Assembly (NCBI GenBank): GCA_017937125.1
Contig: JAGBEH010000007.1
Span: 62,001 to 126,000, forward strand
Reading direction: 5' to 3'
Source: Alistipes sp.
Lineage (GTDB): Bacteria; Bacteroidota; Bacteroidia; Bacteroidales; Rikenellaceae
DNA length: 64,000 nt
Shown here piece after piece: positions 41,491-49,442 of this stretch. How positions within the stretch are numbered: position 1 is the first letter of the stretch; each line of letters begins with the position of its first letter. A program made the translations under genes and the position numbers. The notes under the pieces are model-generated. The model was not told where the DNA came from and did no database searches. It worked only from the letters and a program-made list of their open reading frames with translations.

Positions 41491-44010
41491 TCAGTTCACG
41501 CGCTTGAGTTTCATATTGCGCCAGCTGTCGTTCAACTCCGCCGCGACGCTTACGCTCGGTGTCTGCGAGCGCTTGTTGGTCTGCAACGATTCGATTTTTA
41601 CGTTGCGCGTGACGTAATCCGCCAATTCTCCGAACGTAGTTTCACCGCGTGTCTCCTTCAATTTCTTAAGCAGGTAGTAGGTGAATAATCCGTGCCGTTT
41701 TTCGCGATACGGATGCGCCGTTTCGTCTCCCTGCGCTGCGGAGAATACTATCGTCTTGCCGTGCGGAGCCGCAGATTTGACCTTTATGGCCACACCGCGA
41801 GCCGCTACCAGCGCCGAACCGTCGCGTCGCGCACCCGAGAAGCAGGCATCGGTAAAAATCGTAACCTGTCGTGCATTCATCGCTCCCAATCGTCGGTAAA
41901 GCTCGTCTACGCTGAAACAGGTACCCACATCTGCGGGCATTCCGTCCGTCGGCAACAGATAGGCGTCGCTGCTCTTTTCGTCGGGAATGCCGTGACCGAC
42001 GTAGTAGAATACTATGTCGGCAGCGCCGCCGTATGCCGCTACGAGTTCTTCCAGCAGGTTTACGGCTCCGCGCATTTTCCCGTAAGTCGCATTCTTATAG
42101 ACAGCTATGTTCTTTTCGGGAATGCCCAGTACGCGACGGCAGTATTCGCCGAACATCGTTCCGTCGTTGAGCGCGAACTCTACTGCTCCGACATTGTCGT
42201 ATTTCTCGTTGGCGATGATTACGGCCAGCGTATTGGTATTTACGTGCGTTGCCGACGGGATGTTTACGTCTACGTCCGACGGCTGCACCTTATCCTCTAT
42301 GCGGGCTATTGTGATGTCGTTTTGCGGTGTTTCGGCCTTGGCGTCTATCACTATTCGGTTCGACGATGCGATCGCTTGGTTTATCGGCAGCGTTATCGTC
42401 TGCGATTCGGCATAGCGGTCTCCGTTCTTTTCGCGTACGGTAACCGTTAAGGGAACCGACGACCCCGTGTAGTTGTTATTCACTATCAGCGAATAGCTCA
42501 GCGTGCGCTTCTCTCCGCCACGCATTATTGCCGTATTGAACCGTTGCGCACCTTCGGTTATGAATACGTTTTCGGGGGCTTTCAGTTCGACTACGACATT
42601 CTCGGCATTTCCGTGCGCCGTGTTCTGTAACAGCAGTTGCAGGTCGAAAGGCTGCTTTTTCGCTATCGTCGCGTTTTCCGTCCCCGTTACCGCATAGTCG
42701 GTTATCCGCAGCATAGGTGCGACGAATGCTTTCGTAGCTACGGTCAGCGTCGTAGGGTCGCATCCGAAGCCGTTAGGTTCGTATATCGATATTCTGAAAT
42801 CCGCTTTGCCGTCTGCTGTCGATTGCGACGCCGTTACGGGTATCTCCACGGTTATCGTCTGCCCTGCGGAAATTGTCGGCAGCTTCTTGTCGGCGACCGT
42901 AATTCCTTGCGCCGACGTCTTTACGCGTGCTATGCAACCCACGCCCGCACCTTTGCCCGTGTTGCTTATTTTGAATGTTATCTTGCAGGTCTCGTTGGCG
43001 TCTATCGCTGTGTTGCCCGACGCGTCGGAGAAGCGCAGCGAATTGGCAACGATATTGAGAATGGGCACTTGTTTGACGACCGGAGCAGCCGCAGACGATG
43101 ATGATGTCCCGACCGTCGGTGTCCCTTTTTGCGCTTCCTTAATCGTTGAATAAAAGTTCCCTTTTTTATCTATATATCCCCATTTGTTACCAAAGCTTAC
43201 TTGGGCCAGTCCATTTACCCAATCGTAAATAAGGTAATATCGGCAGGGAATGATTTCATTACCGGCTCTATCTATATATCCCCATTTGTCGTTAAATTTT
43301 ACTTTGGCCAATCCGTCGTATTCCCAATCGGAAATATAGTCATATTTACAGGGAATGATTTCGTTCCCGTTTCTATCTATATATCCCCATTTCGAATCTA
43401 AATATACTCTGGCCAGTCCATTTTCCCAATCGTAAATCAAGTTATATCGGCAGGGAATGATTTCATTACCGTTTCTATTTATATATCCCCATTTATCGTT
43501 GAATTTTACTTTGGCCAATCCGTCGTATTCCCAATAGGAAATATAATCGTATTTGCAGGGAATTACTTCCTTGCCGTTTTTATCTATAAATCCATATTTA
43601 TGGTCTAATGATCTTACTTGGGCCAATCCATTTTCCCGATCGAAAAATAAAATAATGTCATATTTGCAGGGGATTACTTCGTTACCGTTATTTCGTATCA
43701 ATCCGTCACACCCTGAGATTTCTATTTTGAGAATATCGTCGTAAAACGGCGATATTGAGCCATAAGAGGATGTCGTAATCCGATTTCCGTTTTTATCTAT
43801 AAGTATCCACTCACTTGACCATTTATCGTGTATTTCTGCCGCATAGTTTTCCCCGTATCGGTCTATTTTTTTGAATGTCGGTTTTACGCTCCATTTCCCC
43901 TGCGAGTTTCGGATGCCGTATTTCTTGCCTTTCTGAACGATTTTGTACTCTTCGCCGAATGCGGGCAGACTTATGCATAGTATTGCCAAAAGGGTGAATA
44001 AATGTCTCAT
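41491..44010 (-). CDS. Secreted WG-repeat protein with caspase-fold (peptidase C14) domain
   Basis: An 839-residue exported protein. Signal peptide (about 1-19); then WG-type repeats (about 20-285), with five near-identical 34-35 residue units containing KWGYIDRNGNEIIPCKY or KYGFIDKNGKEV-like cores; then two immunoglobulin-like domains (about 310-560) of the CARDB type; and a C-terminal caspase-fold domain (about 590-839). The catalytic pair is visible: His673 in FYYVGHGIP and Cys723 in FTDACFSG, with DKYDN-type N-terminal strand. Such peptidases cleave after Arg/Lys or Asp; the substrate is unknown. Monocistronic between two MITE-like elements. Confidence 0.88.
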   Translation of the reverse strand: MRHLFTLLAILCISLPAFGEEYKIVQKGKKYGIRNSQGKWSVKPTFKKIDRYGENYAAEIHDKWSSEWILIDKNGNRITTSSYGSISPFYDDILKIEISGCDGLIRNNGNEVIPCKYDIILFFDRENGLAQVRSLDHKYGFIDKNGKEVIPCKYDYISYWEYDGLAKVKFNDKWGYINRNGNEIIPCRYNLIYDWENGLARVYLDSKWGYIDRNGNEIIPCKYDYISDWEYDGLAKVKFNDKWGYIDRAGNEIIPCRYYLIYDWVNGLAQVSFGNKWGYIDKKGNFYSTIKEAQKGTPTVGTSSSSAAAPVVKQVPILNIVANSLRFSDASGNTAIDANETCKITFKISNTGKGAGVGCIARVKTSAQGITVADKKLPTISAGQTITVEIPVTASQSTADGKADFRISIYEPNGFGCDPTTLTVATKAFVAPMLRITDYAVTGTENATIAKKQPFDLQLLLQNTAHGNAENVVVELKAPENVFITEGAQRFNTAIMRGGEKRTLSYSLIVNNNYTGSSVPLTVTVREKNGDRYAESQTITLPINQAIASSNRIVIDAKAETPQNDITIARIEDKVQPSDVDVNIPSATHVNTNTLAVIIANEKYDNVGAVEFALNDGTMFGEYCRRVLGIPEKNIAVYKNATYGKMRGAVNLLEELVAAYGGAADIVFYYVGHGIPDEKSSDAYLLPTDGMPADVGTCFSVDELYRRLGAMNARQVTIFTDACFSGARRDGSALVAARGVAIKVKSAAPHGKTIVFSAAQGDETAHPYREKRHGLFTYYLLKKLKETRGETTFGELADYVTRNVKIESLQTNKRSQTPSVSVAAELNDSWRNMKLKRVN
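43171..43690. repeat. Nucleotide-level tandem repeat encoding WG units
   Basis: TATATATCCCC (or TATAAATCC) recurs at 43171, 43273, 43378, 43480 and 43585, giving alternating spacing of 102, 105, 102 and 105 bases. The alternation shows that the recent expansion copied a two-repeat unit of 207 bases. It lies in the N-terminal part of the WG-caspase gene. Confidence 0.85.
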
Positions 44011-44041
44011 AAGCAGAAAATATTTACAGGTTCATATCTTA

Positions 44042-44049
44042 CAAAAGTA
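44042..44049 (-). promoter_or_regulatory. -7 box for the WG-caspase gene
   Basis: Minus-strand TACTTTTG, 31 bases before the ATG, with a TTGC 19 bases upstream. Confidence 0.5.
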
Positions 44050-44189
44050 TAAAATTTGTCGCAATATTGCAACGAAAAGGCATAGCATTGTGCTTTAATG
44101 TCGTGCAGATGTCCCGAAACGCCCTGCCGCTGTTCCGTAAGTTGCCGTTTTTTCGCTCTTTTACCGTATCGGCAGAGTCGGATTTCGAT

Positions 44190-44407
44190 ATAATTTATGG
44201 TAACTATATACGACTTTACACCAAATAGATTTTAATATCCCGTTCTCTCTTTCGTCGGTCGGGTTGCTCGCGGCAGAGCCGCGTTTACAGATTTGACCCA
44301 CCCCCGCACCCCCGCCTCAGGCAGGGGCTTAAGGCGGAACCCGCAAGGCCCGCGGGCTTTGGAAGAAAGTTTGTGGCGTAAAATTGTATATAATTGCCAT
44401 AATTTAT
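44190..44407. mobile_element. MITE-like element B with terminal inverted repeats and 9-base target duplication
   Basis: The element spans 44199-44398 (200 bases), in the opposite orientation to element A. Ends: GGTAACTATATACGACTTTA on the left and, reversed, GGCAATTATATACAATTTTA on the right. The flanking direct repeat ATAATTTAT is at 44190-44198 and 44399-44407. The 44199-44348 part matches the reverse complement of 41171-41320 closely. No transposase is encoded. The region 44050-44189 before it holds no recognisable feature. Its right end lies beside the -7 box of the steroid-reductase operon. Confidence 0.87.
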
Positions 44408-44415
44408 TATCTTTG
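44408..44415 (+). promoter_or_regulatory. -7 box for the steroid-reductase operon
   Basis: TATCTTTG immediately follows the right target duplication of element B and lies 27 bases before the ATG. The -33 region at the usual distance falls inside the element's terminal repeat (ATTG at 44383-44386, spacer 21). Confidence 0.65.
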
Positions 44416-44442
44416 TCAGTTATTAAATCCGAATTCAAGCAT

Positions 44443-45204
44443 ATGAGTCTTTTCGACATCTTTCTTATCGTGATGGCCGTTCTTGCGCTCTTCGTGTTCA
44501 TCGCACTGTACTTTTTCGAGGCGGGATACGGCTATCTGTTCAATCCCAAATTCGGTTTCCCCGTGCCCAACCGTATAGGGTGGGTGCTGATGGAGTCGCC
44601 CGTGTTCATCGCTATGACGGTGCTGTGGGCGCTGTCGGACCAGACGTGGGAACCCGCTCCGCTGGCGTTGTTCCTGATATTCCAGACCCACTATTTCCAA
44701 CGTTCGTTCATCTTCCCGATGCTTATTCGCGGCAACTCGAAGATGCCTTTCGGCATCGTCGCTATGGGTATGGTGTTCAATACGCTGAATGCTCTGATGC
44801 AGGGCGGCTGGATATTCTACATAGCTCCGCAGACGAATTATTATGCCGACTGGTTCTCGAAACCTTATTTTTATATAGGTGCGGCGGTGTTCCTCTTCGG
44901 GTTCGTCGTCAATCTGCAATCCGACGCCATAATACGCAATCTGCGCAAACCGGGCGACACGAAGCACTATATCCCGCGCGGAGGTATGTTCCGCTACGTA
45001 TCGTCGGCCAACTATTTCGGCGAATTCACCGAATGGGTCGGCTTCGCCATAGCTTCGTGGTCGTGGTCGGGCGTCGTGTTCGCGTGGTGGACCTTCGCGA
45101 ACCTCGCACCACGTGCCAATTCGCTCTACAAACGCTATGAGAAGGAGTTCGGCGAGGAGTTCACGTCGCTCAAACGCAAGAGAATAATACCATTCATATA
45201 CTGA
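44443..45204 (+). CDS. Steroid 5-alpha-reductase-like membrane protein (3-oxo-5-alpha-steroid 4-dehydrogenase family)
   Basis: A 253-residue integral membrane protein with about six helices. The C-terminal block (PRGGMFRYVSSANYFGEFTEWVGFAIAS, ending YKRYEKEFGEEF) is the 3-oxo-5-alpha-steroid 4-dehydrogenase signature shared with mammalian SRD5A and bacterial relatives. It should reduce a C4-C5 double bond in a steroid or similar lipid with NAD(P)H. It is first in a three-gene unit with an old-yellow-enzyme family reductase and an SDR, an arrangement that resembles gut-bacterial bile-acid 5AR/5BR/HSDH clusters. Substrate not proved. Confidence 0.85.
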   Translation: MSLFDIFLIVMAVLALFVFIALYFFEAGYGYLFNPKFGFPVPNRIGWVLMESPVFIAMTVLWALSDQTWEPAPLALFLIFQTHYFQRSFIFPMLIRGNSKMPFGIVAMGMVFNTLNALMQGGWIFYIAPQTNYYADWFSKPYFYIGAAVFLFGFVVNLQSDAIIRNLRKPGDTKHYIPRGGMFRYVSSANYFGEFTEWVGFAIASWSWSGVVFAWWTFANLAPRANSLYKRYEKEFGEEFTSLKRKRIIPFIY

Positions 45205-45210
45205 CCGATT

Positions 45211-46452
45211 ATGGAAAAGAAGATCGAGGAGTCGAAACTTTTCACTCCTTACAAACTCGGCAACGTTACGCTTCGCAACCGCACGATACGTTCGGCGGCT
45301 TTCGAATCGATGGGCAAGGATTTCGGTCCTACGCAGCAACTCAAGGATTACCACGTCAGCGTCGCACGCGGCGGTGTCGGTATGACGACTTTGGCGTATG
45401 CGGCCGTCAATCGCAGCGGCCTGTCGTTCAACAAACAGCTGTGGCTGCGTCCCGAAATAGTCCCCGAACTCAAGGACATCACCGATGCCATCCACGCCGA
45501 GGGCGCGGCCGTCGGGATACAGATAGGCCACTGCGGAAATATGACGCACTGGTCTACGGCGGGGTGTTTCCCCGTAGGCGCTTCGACGGGCTTCAACCTC
45601 TATTCGCCCACATTCGTGCGCGGTATGCGTCGCGACGAGTGCGAGGCATTCGCCAAAGATTTCGGTAAGGCCGTATATACGGCTCACGAAGCGGGCTTCG
45701 ACAGCGTGGAGGTTCACGCGGGGCACGGCTATCTTATCTCGCAGTTCCTCTCGCCCTATACCAACCATCGCCGCGACGAGTACGGCGGTTCGCTCGAAAA
45801 CCGTATGCGGTTTATGAAGATGTGCCTTTCGGAGGTTATGGAGGCTGCCGCCAAGACGGGCACTGCCGTTCTGGTGAAGCACAATATGGAGGACGGATTC
45901 AAGCGCGGCATCCAGATTCCCGAGAGCATCGAGATAGCCAAAGAGATAGAGAAATTCGGCGTAGACGGCATCGTGCTGACATCGGGTTTCGTCTCGAAAG
46001 CGCCTATGGCCGTGATGCGCGGACGCATCCCGACCAAGACGATGAGCTACTATATGCCGTGGTCGTCGTGGCCGCAGAAGATCGTGGTGAACCTCTTCGG
46101 CAATCAGATGATAAAGCAGTACGATTTCGAGGAGTGCTATTTCCTCGAAAACGCCAAGAAGTTCCGCGCGGCGCTGAAAGGGCCGTTGGTGTATGTCGGC
46201 GGTCTGGTTTCGCGCGAGGGTATCGAGAAGGTGCTCGATGCAGGCTTCGAAATGGTGCAGATGGCGCGTGCGCTGGTGAATGACCCTGCGTTCGTCAATA
46301 AACTGAAGGAGGGCGATATGGCTACCCGCTCGGGCTGCGATCACCGCGACTACTGTATGGCACGTATGTACTCGGTGGATATGCAGTGCTGCCACAACTG
46401 CAAGGAGCATATTCCCGACAAGATCTGGAAAGAATTGGCCAAAATCAAATAG
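45211..46452 (+). CDS. NADH:flavin oxidoreductase, old yellow enzyme family (5-beta-reductase candidate)
   Basis: A 413-residue FMN-dependent TIM-barrel enzyme. Visible motifs: TPYKLGNVTLRNR at the N terminus, GIQIGHCGN near residue 108, EVHAGHGYLISQFLSPYTNHR near 168 with the substrate-binding His residues, and a C-terminal GGLVSREG segment. The C terminus carries Cys residues (CDHRDYC, then CCHNC) that may hold an Fe-S centre, but the large NAD domain of BaiCD-like enzymes is missing. In this operon it may act as the 5-beta-reductase for 3-oxo-delta4 steroids or bile acids. The start is 6 bases after the previous gene. Confidence 0.82.
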   Translation: MEKKIEESKLFTPYKLGNVTLRNRTIRSAAFESMGKDFGPTQQLKDYHVSVARGGVGMTTLAYAAVNRSGLSFNKQLWLRPEIVPELKDITDAIHAEGAAVGIQIGHCGNMTHWSTAGCFPVGASTGFNLYSPTFVRGMRRDECEAFAKDFGKAVYTAHEAGFDSVEVHAGHGYLISQFLSPYTNHRRDEYGGSLENRMRFMKMCLSEVMEAAAKTGTAVLVKHNMEDGFKRGIQIPESIEIAKEIEKFGVDGIVLTSGFVSKAPMAVMRGRIPTKTMSYYMPWSSWPQKIVVNLFGNQMIKQYDFEECYFLENAKKFRAALKGPLVYVGGLVSREGIEKVLDAGFEMVQMARALVNDPAFVNKLKEGDMATRSGCDHRDYCMARMYSVDMQCCHNCKEHIPDKIWKELAKIK

Positions 46453-46455
46453 TCT

Positions 46456-47265
46456 ATGAAGAGGGGCGAGGTTGCTGCGGGTTCGAAGACGGCGCTCGTT
46501 ACGGGCGCTTCGGCAGGCATAGGACGTCGCTATGCCGAGCGGCTGGCGGCATTGGGGTACAATCTGGTTATAGTCAGCCTGCACGAGGAGGCTATCGAAC
46601 AGGCGGCCGAGGAACTGCGTGCGGCGCATCCGTCGGTTGCCGTTCGTGCGATAGCTATGGATCTCGCGCGCGAACGTGCGGCATACGAGCTTTACGATGC
46701 CGTTACGGGCGACGGGACGGAGATAGACGTGTTGATAAACAATGCGGGGATGTTCTCGTTTCTCGATATTCTCAAGACGGCGCCCGAGAAGATTTCGCGG
46801 CTGTTGCTGCTGCACGATATGACGCTGACGCTGAATTGCCGCCTTTTCGGTGCCGATATGGCGCGGCGCGGCGGAGGACATATCCTCAATATGTCGTCTT
46901 TCTCGATATGGATGCCTTTCCCGGGGTTGTCGCTTTACAGCGCCAGCAAGGCGTATGTCAAGAGTTTCTCGGTGGCCTTCTCGAAGGAGGTGCAGGAGAA
47001 CGGCATAAGGTGTACGGCGGTATGCCCTGCGGGCATCGCGACCGACCTGTACGGGCTGCCTAAGGACTTGCAGCGCTTCGGCTGCAAGATAGGGGCGCTG
47101 ATGACCGCCGACCGTTGCGCCAAAAAGGGCTTGAGGGCTATGTGGCGCGGGCGCCGTACCTGCGTACCCGACTGGTGGAACAAGATTTTCATCCCTTTCT
47201 GCCTGTTGATTCCTTATCCCGTAATGAAACTGCTGCGACGCTGGACGGCGAAATTGCAGAAGTGA
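46456..47265 (+). CDS. Short-chain dehydrogenase/reductase, hydroxysteroid dehydrogenase-like
   Basis: A 269-residue classical SDR. The cofactor motif TGASAGIG is near residue 18, NNAG near 95, and the catalytic YSASK near 160. The C-terminal part is hydrophobic (IFIPFCLLIPYPVMKLL), resembling membrane-associated 17-beta-HSD/3-ketoacyl-type SDRs. As the third gene of the operon it is a good candidate for the hydroxysteroid dehydrogenase that reduces or oxidises a steroid hydroxyl. It starts 3 bases after the flavoprotein gene and is followed by a two-way terminator. Confidence 0.85.
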   Translation: MKRGEVAAGSKTALVTGASAGIGRRYAERLAALGYNLVIVSLHEEAIEQAAEELRAAHPSVAVRAIAMDLARERAAYELYDAVTGDGTEIDVLINNAGMFSFLDILKTAPEKISRLLLLHDMTLTLNCRLFGADMARRGGGHILNMSSFSIWMPFPGLSLYSASKAYVKSFSVAFSKEVQENGIRCTAVCPAGIATDLYGLPKDLQRFGCKIGALMTADRCAKKGLRAMWRGRRTCVPDWWNKIFIPFCLLIPYPVMKLLRRWTAKLQK

Positions 47266-47317
47266 CGGCCAAGCCGTCGCGACCTGTGCGACCGTTTCGA
47301 CGTCGGTTTCGTGCGAA

Positions 47318-47355
47318 TTAAAAATCCCGACCTTGTAAAGAGGTCGGGATTTTTG
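47318..47355. terminator. Bidirectional intrinsic terminator
   Basis: Stem AAAATCCCGACCT/AGGTCGGGATTTT with short loop and T-runs on both strands, between the SDR gene and the convergent lipoprotein gene. Confidence 0.85.
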
Positions 47356-47375
47356 TCGATTCCGCTGTACATCGG

Positions 47376-49088
47376 TTATTTGCGGCGCGGTGCCATACGG
47401 CGTGCCGCCTCCGACGGACTCTTCAGACCGAAAGCCTTGCCTGCGGCCGTCTTGCCTATTGCTGCGGGCTTTTTCGCGAGCAGGGACGATGTTACGTATC
47501 CTTCGAACTCCGATGCGGGCGAAGCTCCGCTCTTGTCGTAGGCGTGTACGTAGAAGCTCGGCTCGCCGAAATTGCCGTCGGCATCTACGGCTATGGCTAC
47601 GGCGGTGCAAACCTCATTCCATACGGCCAGCGATATATAGGTCGTGGCGTCCATCGTGCCCATATTCTTGAGGTTGCGGATTATGTTCTCGCGTGAAGCA
47701 CCCGAAATGTCCGATGCGAAGAGGTCTACATACCAGTGTGCGGCATCGGCGCTGGCATTCACGTGTACGGGGATTACGGCATACATACTCGGGTATGCGG
47801 GGTTGCCGAGCGTCGCCGCATCGAAATATTTGTCTACCGATACGGTTGCCGCAGCTGTCGAAATCGTCTCTTTCGCGGTGGTGAAAGGCTCGCTCAACTG
47901 GAACGGTGCCAGCGGTTTGCCCTCGGCATCGACGCAGACTGCCCATATCATATACGATGTGTCTTCGGCAAGCCTCAGCGTGTTCGAATCGGTGCCGTCG
48001 AAAGTGTAGCCTCCGTATATGCTTATCATCTCGACGGTCTCCTGCACCGTGTCGAAGTCGTCGTTGTACATACCTATGTACTCTTCGAGCATTTCGGCCA
48101 TTGCCTGCTGCTGCGTTTTGCCCGTCTCGGCCATTACGGCATCGAGGTATTCGGTCTCTATGGCATCCCAGATGAATACGTTGTAGGGATCGGAGGGCGT
48201 TACGGAACATTTCGCCGAGTTGTAGGTTATCTCGTCGGCCGCGAACGTGAACCTGCAATTTGCGGGGTCGCCGCCCTTTTGGGTCGAGAAGGCCTTTTTC
48301 GTCACTCCCGTGGTTGCCGCGCCGTCCTCATAGCCGAATGCGACGACATAGTAGTCGCGCCCCGGTTGGCAAATGCCCTCGTTGGGCAGTTCGAAATCGC
48401 CTTCCACGCACATCATTTCGATGCCCCCTATCGAGAGATAGTGGTTGAAGCAGTATTCGATGAACTCTTTCTCGCTCATCGAATCGACGACGCCCGCGAT
48501 GCAAATATCTACGAAATACGACTCCTCCTTGATGCTCGGCACCACCTTGTAGTCCGCACCGTCGTACGCCTCGTTCTCGACGGTAATTGCGAACGTGTTT
48601 TTCGACGGCGCTACCTTCAGCGTGCGGAAAGCCTTGCTCGTGACGGGTGTCGTCAGCTTGCCTTCGTCGTCCACGCCCATTGCCACCGCATAATAGGGCG
48701 TGTCCTGCGTAAGTGAGGTGAACGAGTAGCCGTCGTTGGCAGCCGACAGTATCATATCCAGCGCTTCGGCCTTGTCGCATTGCCCGTATTCCATGGCATT
48801 GCGCACGGCGTTGTCGATGAACTGCTGGAATCCGAGCGTGTTTTTGTACTCGAGATAATATTCCTCCTCGAGAACGTCGAAATAGAAACGTCCTTCTATC
48901 GACGAGGATACCTGAACCTCGGCGTAGCGGGTCGTTATGTCTGTTACGGAGATTTCGAACGAACCGTCGCCCGGAAGTTCATTGTTTACGTCTTTGCCAC
49001 CCTTGTCGTCGTTCGTGCAGGCGGAGAGACCGAAGGCTGCGGCGATGACGGTCGCGCAAATCGTAAAGATGCGTAATGTCTTTGTCAT
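47376..49088 (-). CDS. Surface lipoprotein with repeated beta-sandwich modules, unknown function
   Basis: A 570-residue lipoprotein with lipobox LSAC near residue 24. The mature part has four modules of roughly 120-130 residues, each opening with an (F)xIxVxDIT/ENE-type strand and ending in YYAVAMGVDDEGK, YYVVAFGYEDG, YMIWAVCVDAEGK or TAVAIAVDADGN. This pattern suggests immunoglobulin- or fibronectin-like repeats. The end is Ala/Lys/Arg-rich. No enzyme motif is present; an adhesin or binding role is possible. Not recognised as a named family. Confidence 0.75.
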   Translation of the reverse strand: MTKTLRIFTICATVIAAAFGLSACTNDDKGGKDVNNELPGDGSFEISVTDITTRYAEVQVSSSIEGRFYFDVLEEEYYLEYKNTLGFQQFIDNAVRNAMEYGQCDKAEALDMILSAANDGYSFTSLTQDTPYYAVAMGVDDEGKLTTPVTSKAFRTLKVAPSKNTFAITVENEAYDGADYKVVPSIKEESYFVDICIAGVVDSMSEKEFIEYCFNHYLSIGGIEMMCVEGDFELPNEGICQPGRDYYVVAFGYEDGAATTGVTKKAFSTQKGGDPANCRFTFAADEITYNSAKCSVTPSDPYNVFIWDAIETEYLDAVMAETGKTQQQAMAEMLEEYIGMYNDDFDTVQETVEMISIYGGYTFDGTDSNTLRLAEDTSYMIWAVCVDAEGKPLAPFQLSEPFTTAKETISTAAATVSVDKYFDAATLGNPAYPSMYAVIPVHVNASADAAHWYVDLFASDISGASRENIIRNLKNMGTMDATTYISLAVWNEVCTAVAIAVDADGNFGEPSFYVHAYDKSGASPASEFEGYVTSSLLAKKPAAIGKTAAGKAFGLKSPSEAARRMAPRRK

Positions 49089-49116
49089 AATCGAAAGGTT
49101 TTATGGTGAAAAACTG

Positions 49117-49149
49117 AAAAAGGCACGTTCACTTGTTGCGAGCGTGCCG
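49117..49149 (-). terminator. Intrinsic terminator after ferredoxin
   Basis: Stem GGCACG/CGTGCC plus flanking pairs, followed on the minus strand by TTTTTCAGTTT. Confidence 0.75.
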
Positions 49150-49170
49150 TTATTTCCGTAAATCCGAAGA

Positions 49171-49338
49171 CTACTCGGAGATGATAGCCTCGCTGGGGCA
49201 CACGCCTGCGCAGGTTCCGCAATCGATGCACTTGTCGGGATCGATCACGTAAATATCGCCCGCCGAGATAGCTTCTACGGGACATTCGTCGATGCAGGTA
49301 CCGCAAGCGACGCAAGAATCGGTGATTTTGTAAGCCAT
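49171..49338 (-). CDS. 2[4Fe-4S] ferredoxin
   Basis: Read directly: 55 residues, starting MAYKITDSC. Two clusters with the clostridial-type pattern: Cys9-x2-Cys12-x2-Cys15-x3-Cys19-Pro and Cys37-x2-Cys40-x2-Cys43-x3-Cys47-Pro. It is a small electron carrier that could feed the Rnf complex or ferredoxin-dependent enzymes; the link is inferred. It has its own -7 box and terminator. Confidence 0.95.
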   Translation of the reverse strand: MAYKITDSCVACGTCIDECPVEAISAGDIYVIDPDKCIDCGTCAGVCPSEAIISE

Positions 49339-49378
49339 TGTCGTAAAAATTATATTGGTTTCAACGTGAGTTCCGATG

Positions 49379-49386
49379 CAAATATA
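49379..49386 (-). promoter_or_regulatory. -7 box for ferredoxin
   Basis: Minus-strand TATATTTG, about 40 bases before the ATG. No good -33 box. Confidence 0.5.
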
Positions 49387-49442
49387 AACAATTTTTCCTA
49401 ATTACGCCTATATGTAACGAATCGGTTCGTTCGGTTATTGCC

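Noticed and set aside
43171..43690. CRISPR-like array
   Set aside because: The regular units are part of an open reading frame encoding WG repeats, the unit-to-unit sequence is nearly all conserved with no unique spacers, and no cas genes are near.
41116..44407. Composite transposon carrying the WG-caspase gene between two inverted elements
   Set aside because: Each element has its own target duplication (TTATTTTT around A, ATAATTTAT around B), and the outermost flanks do not match each other. They look like two independent insertions, not the ends of one unit.
44416..47610. Minus-strand open frame of 1064 codons across the steroid operon
   Set aside because: Antisense to three well supported genes; Arg/His-rich composition and no motifs.
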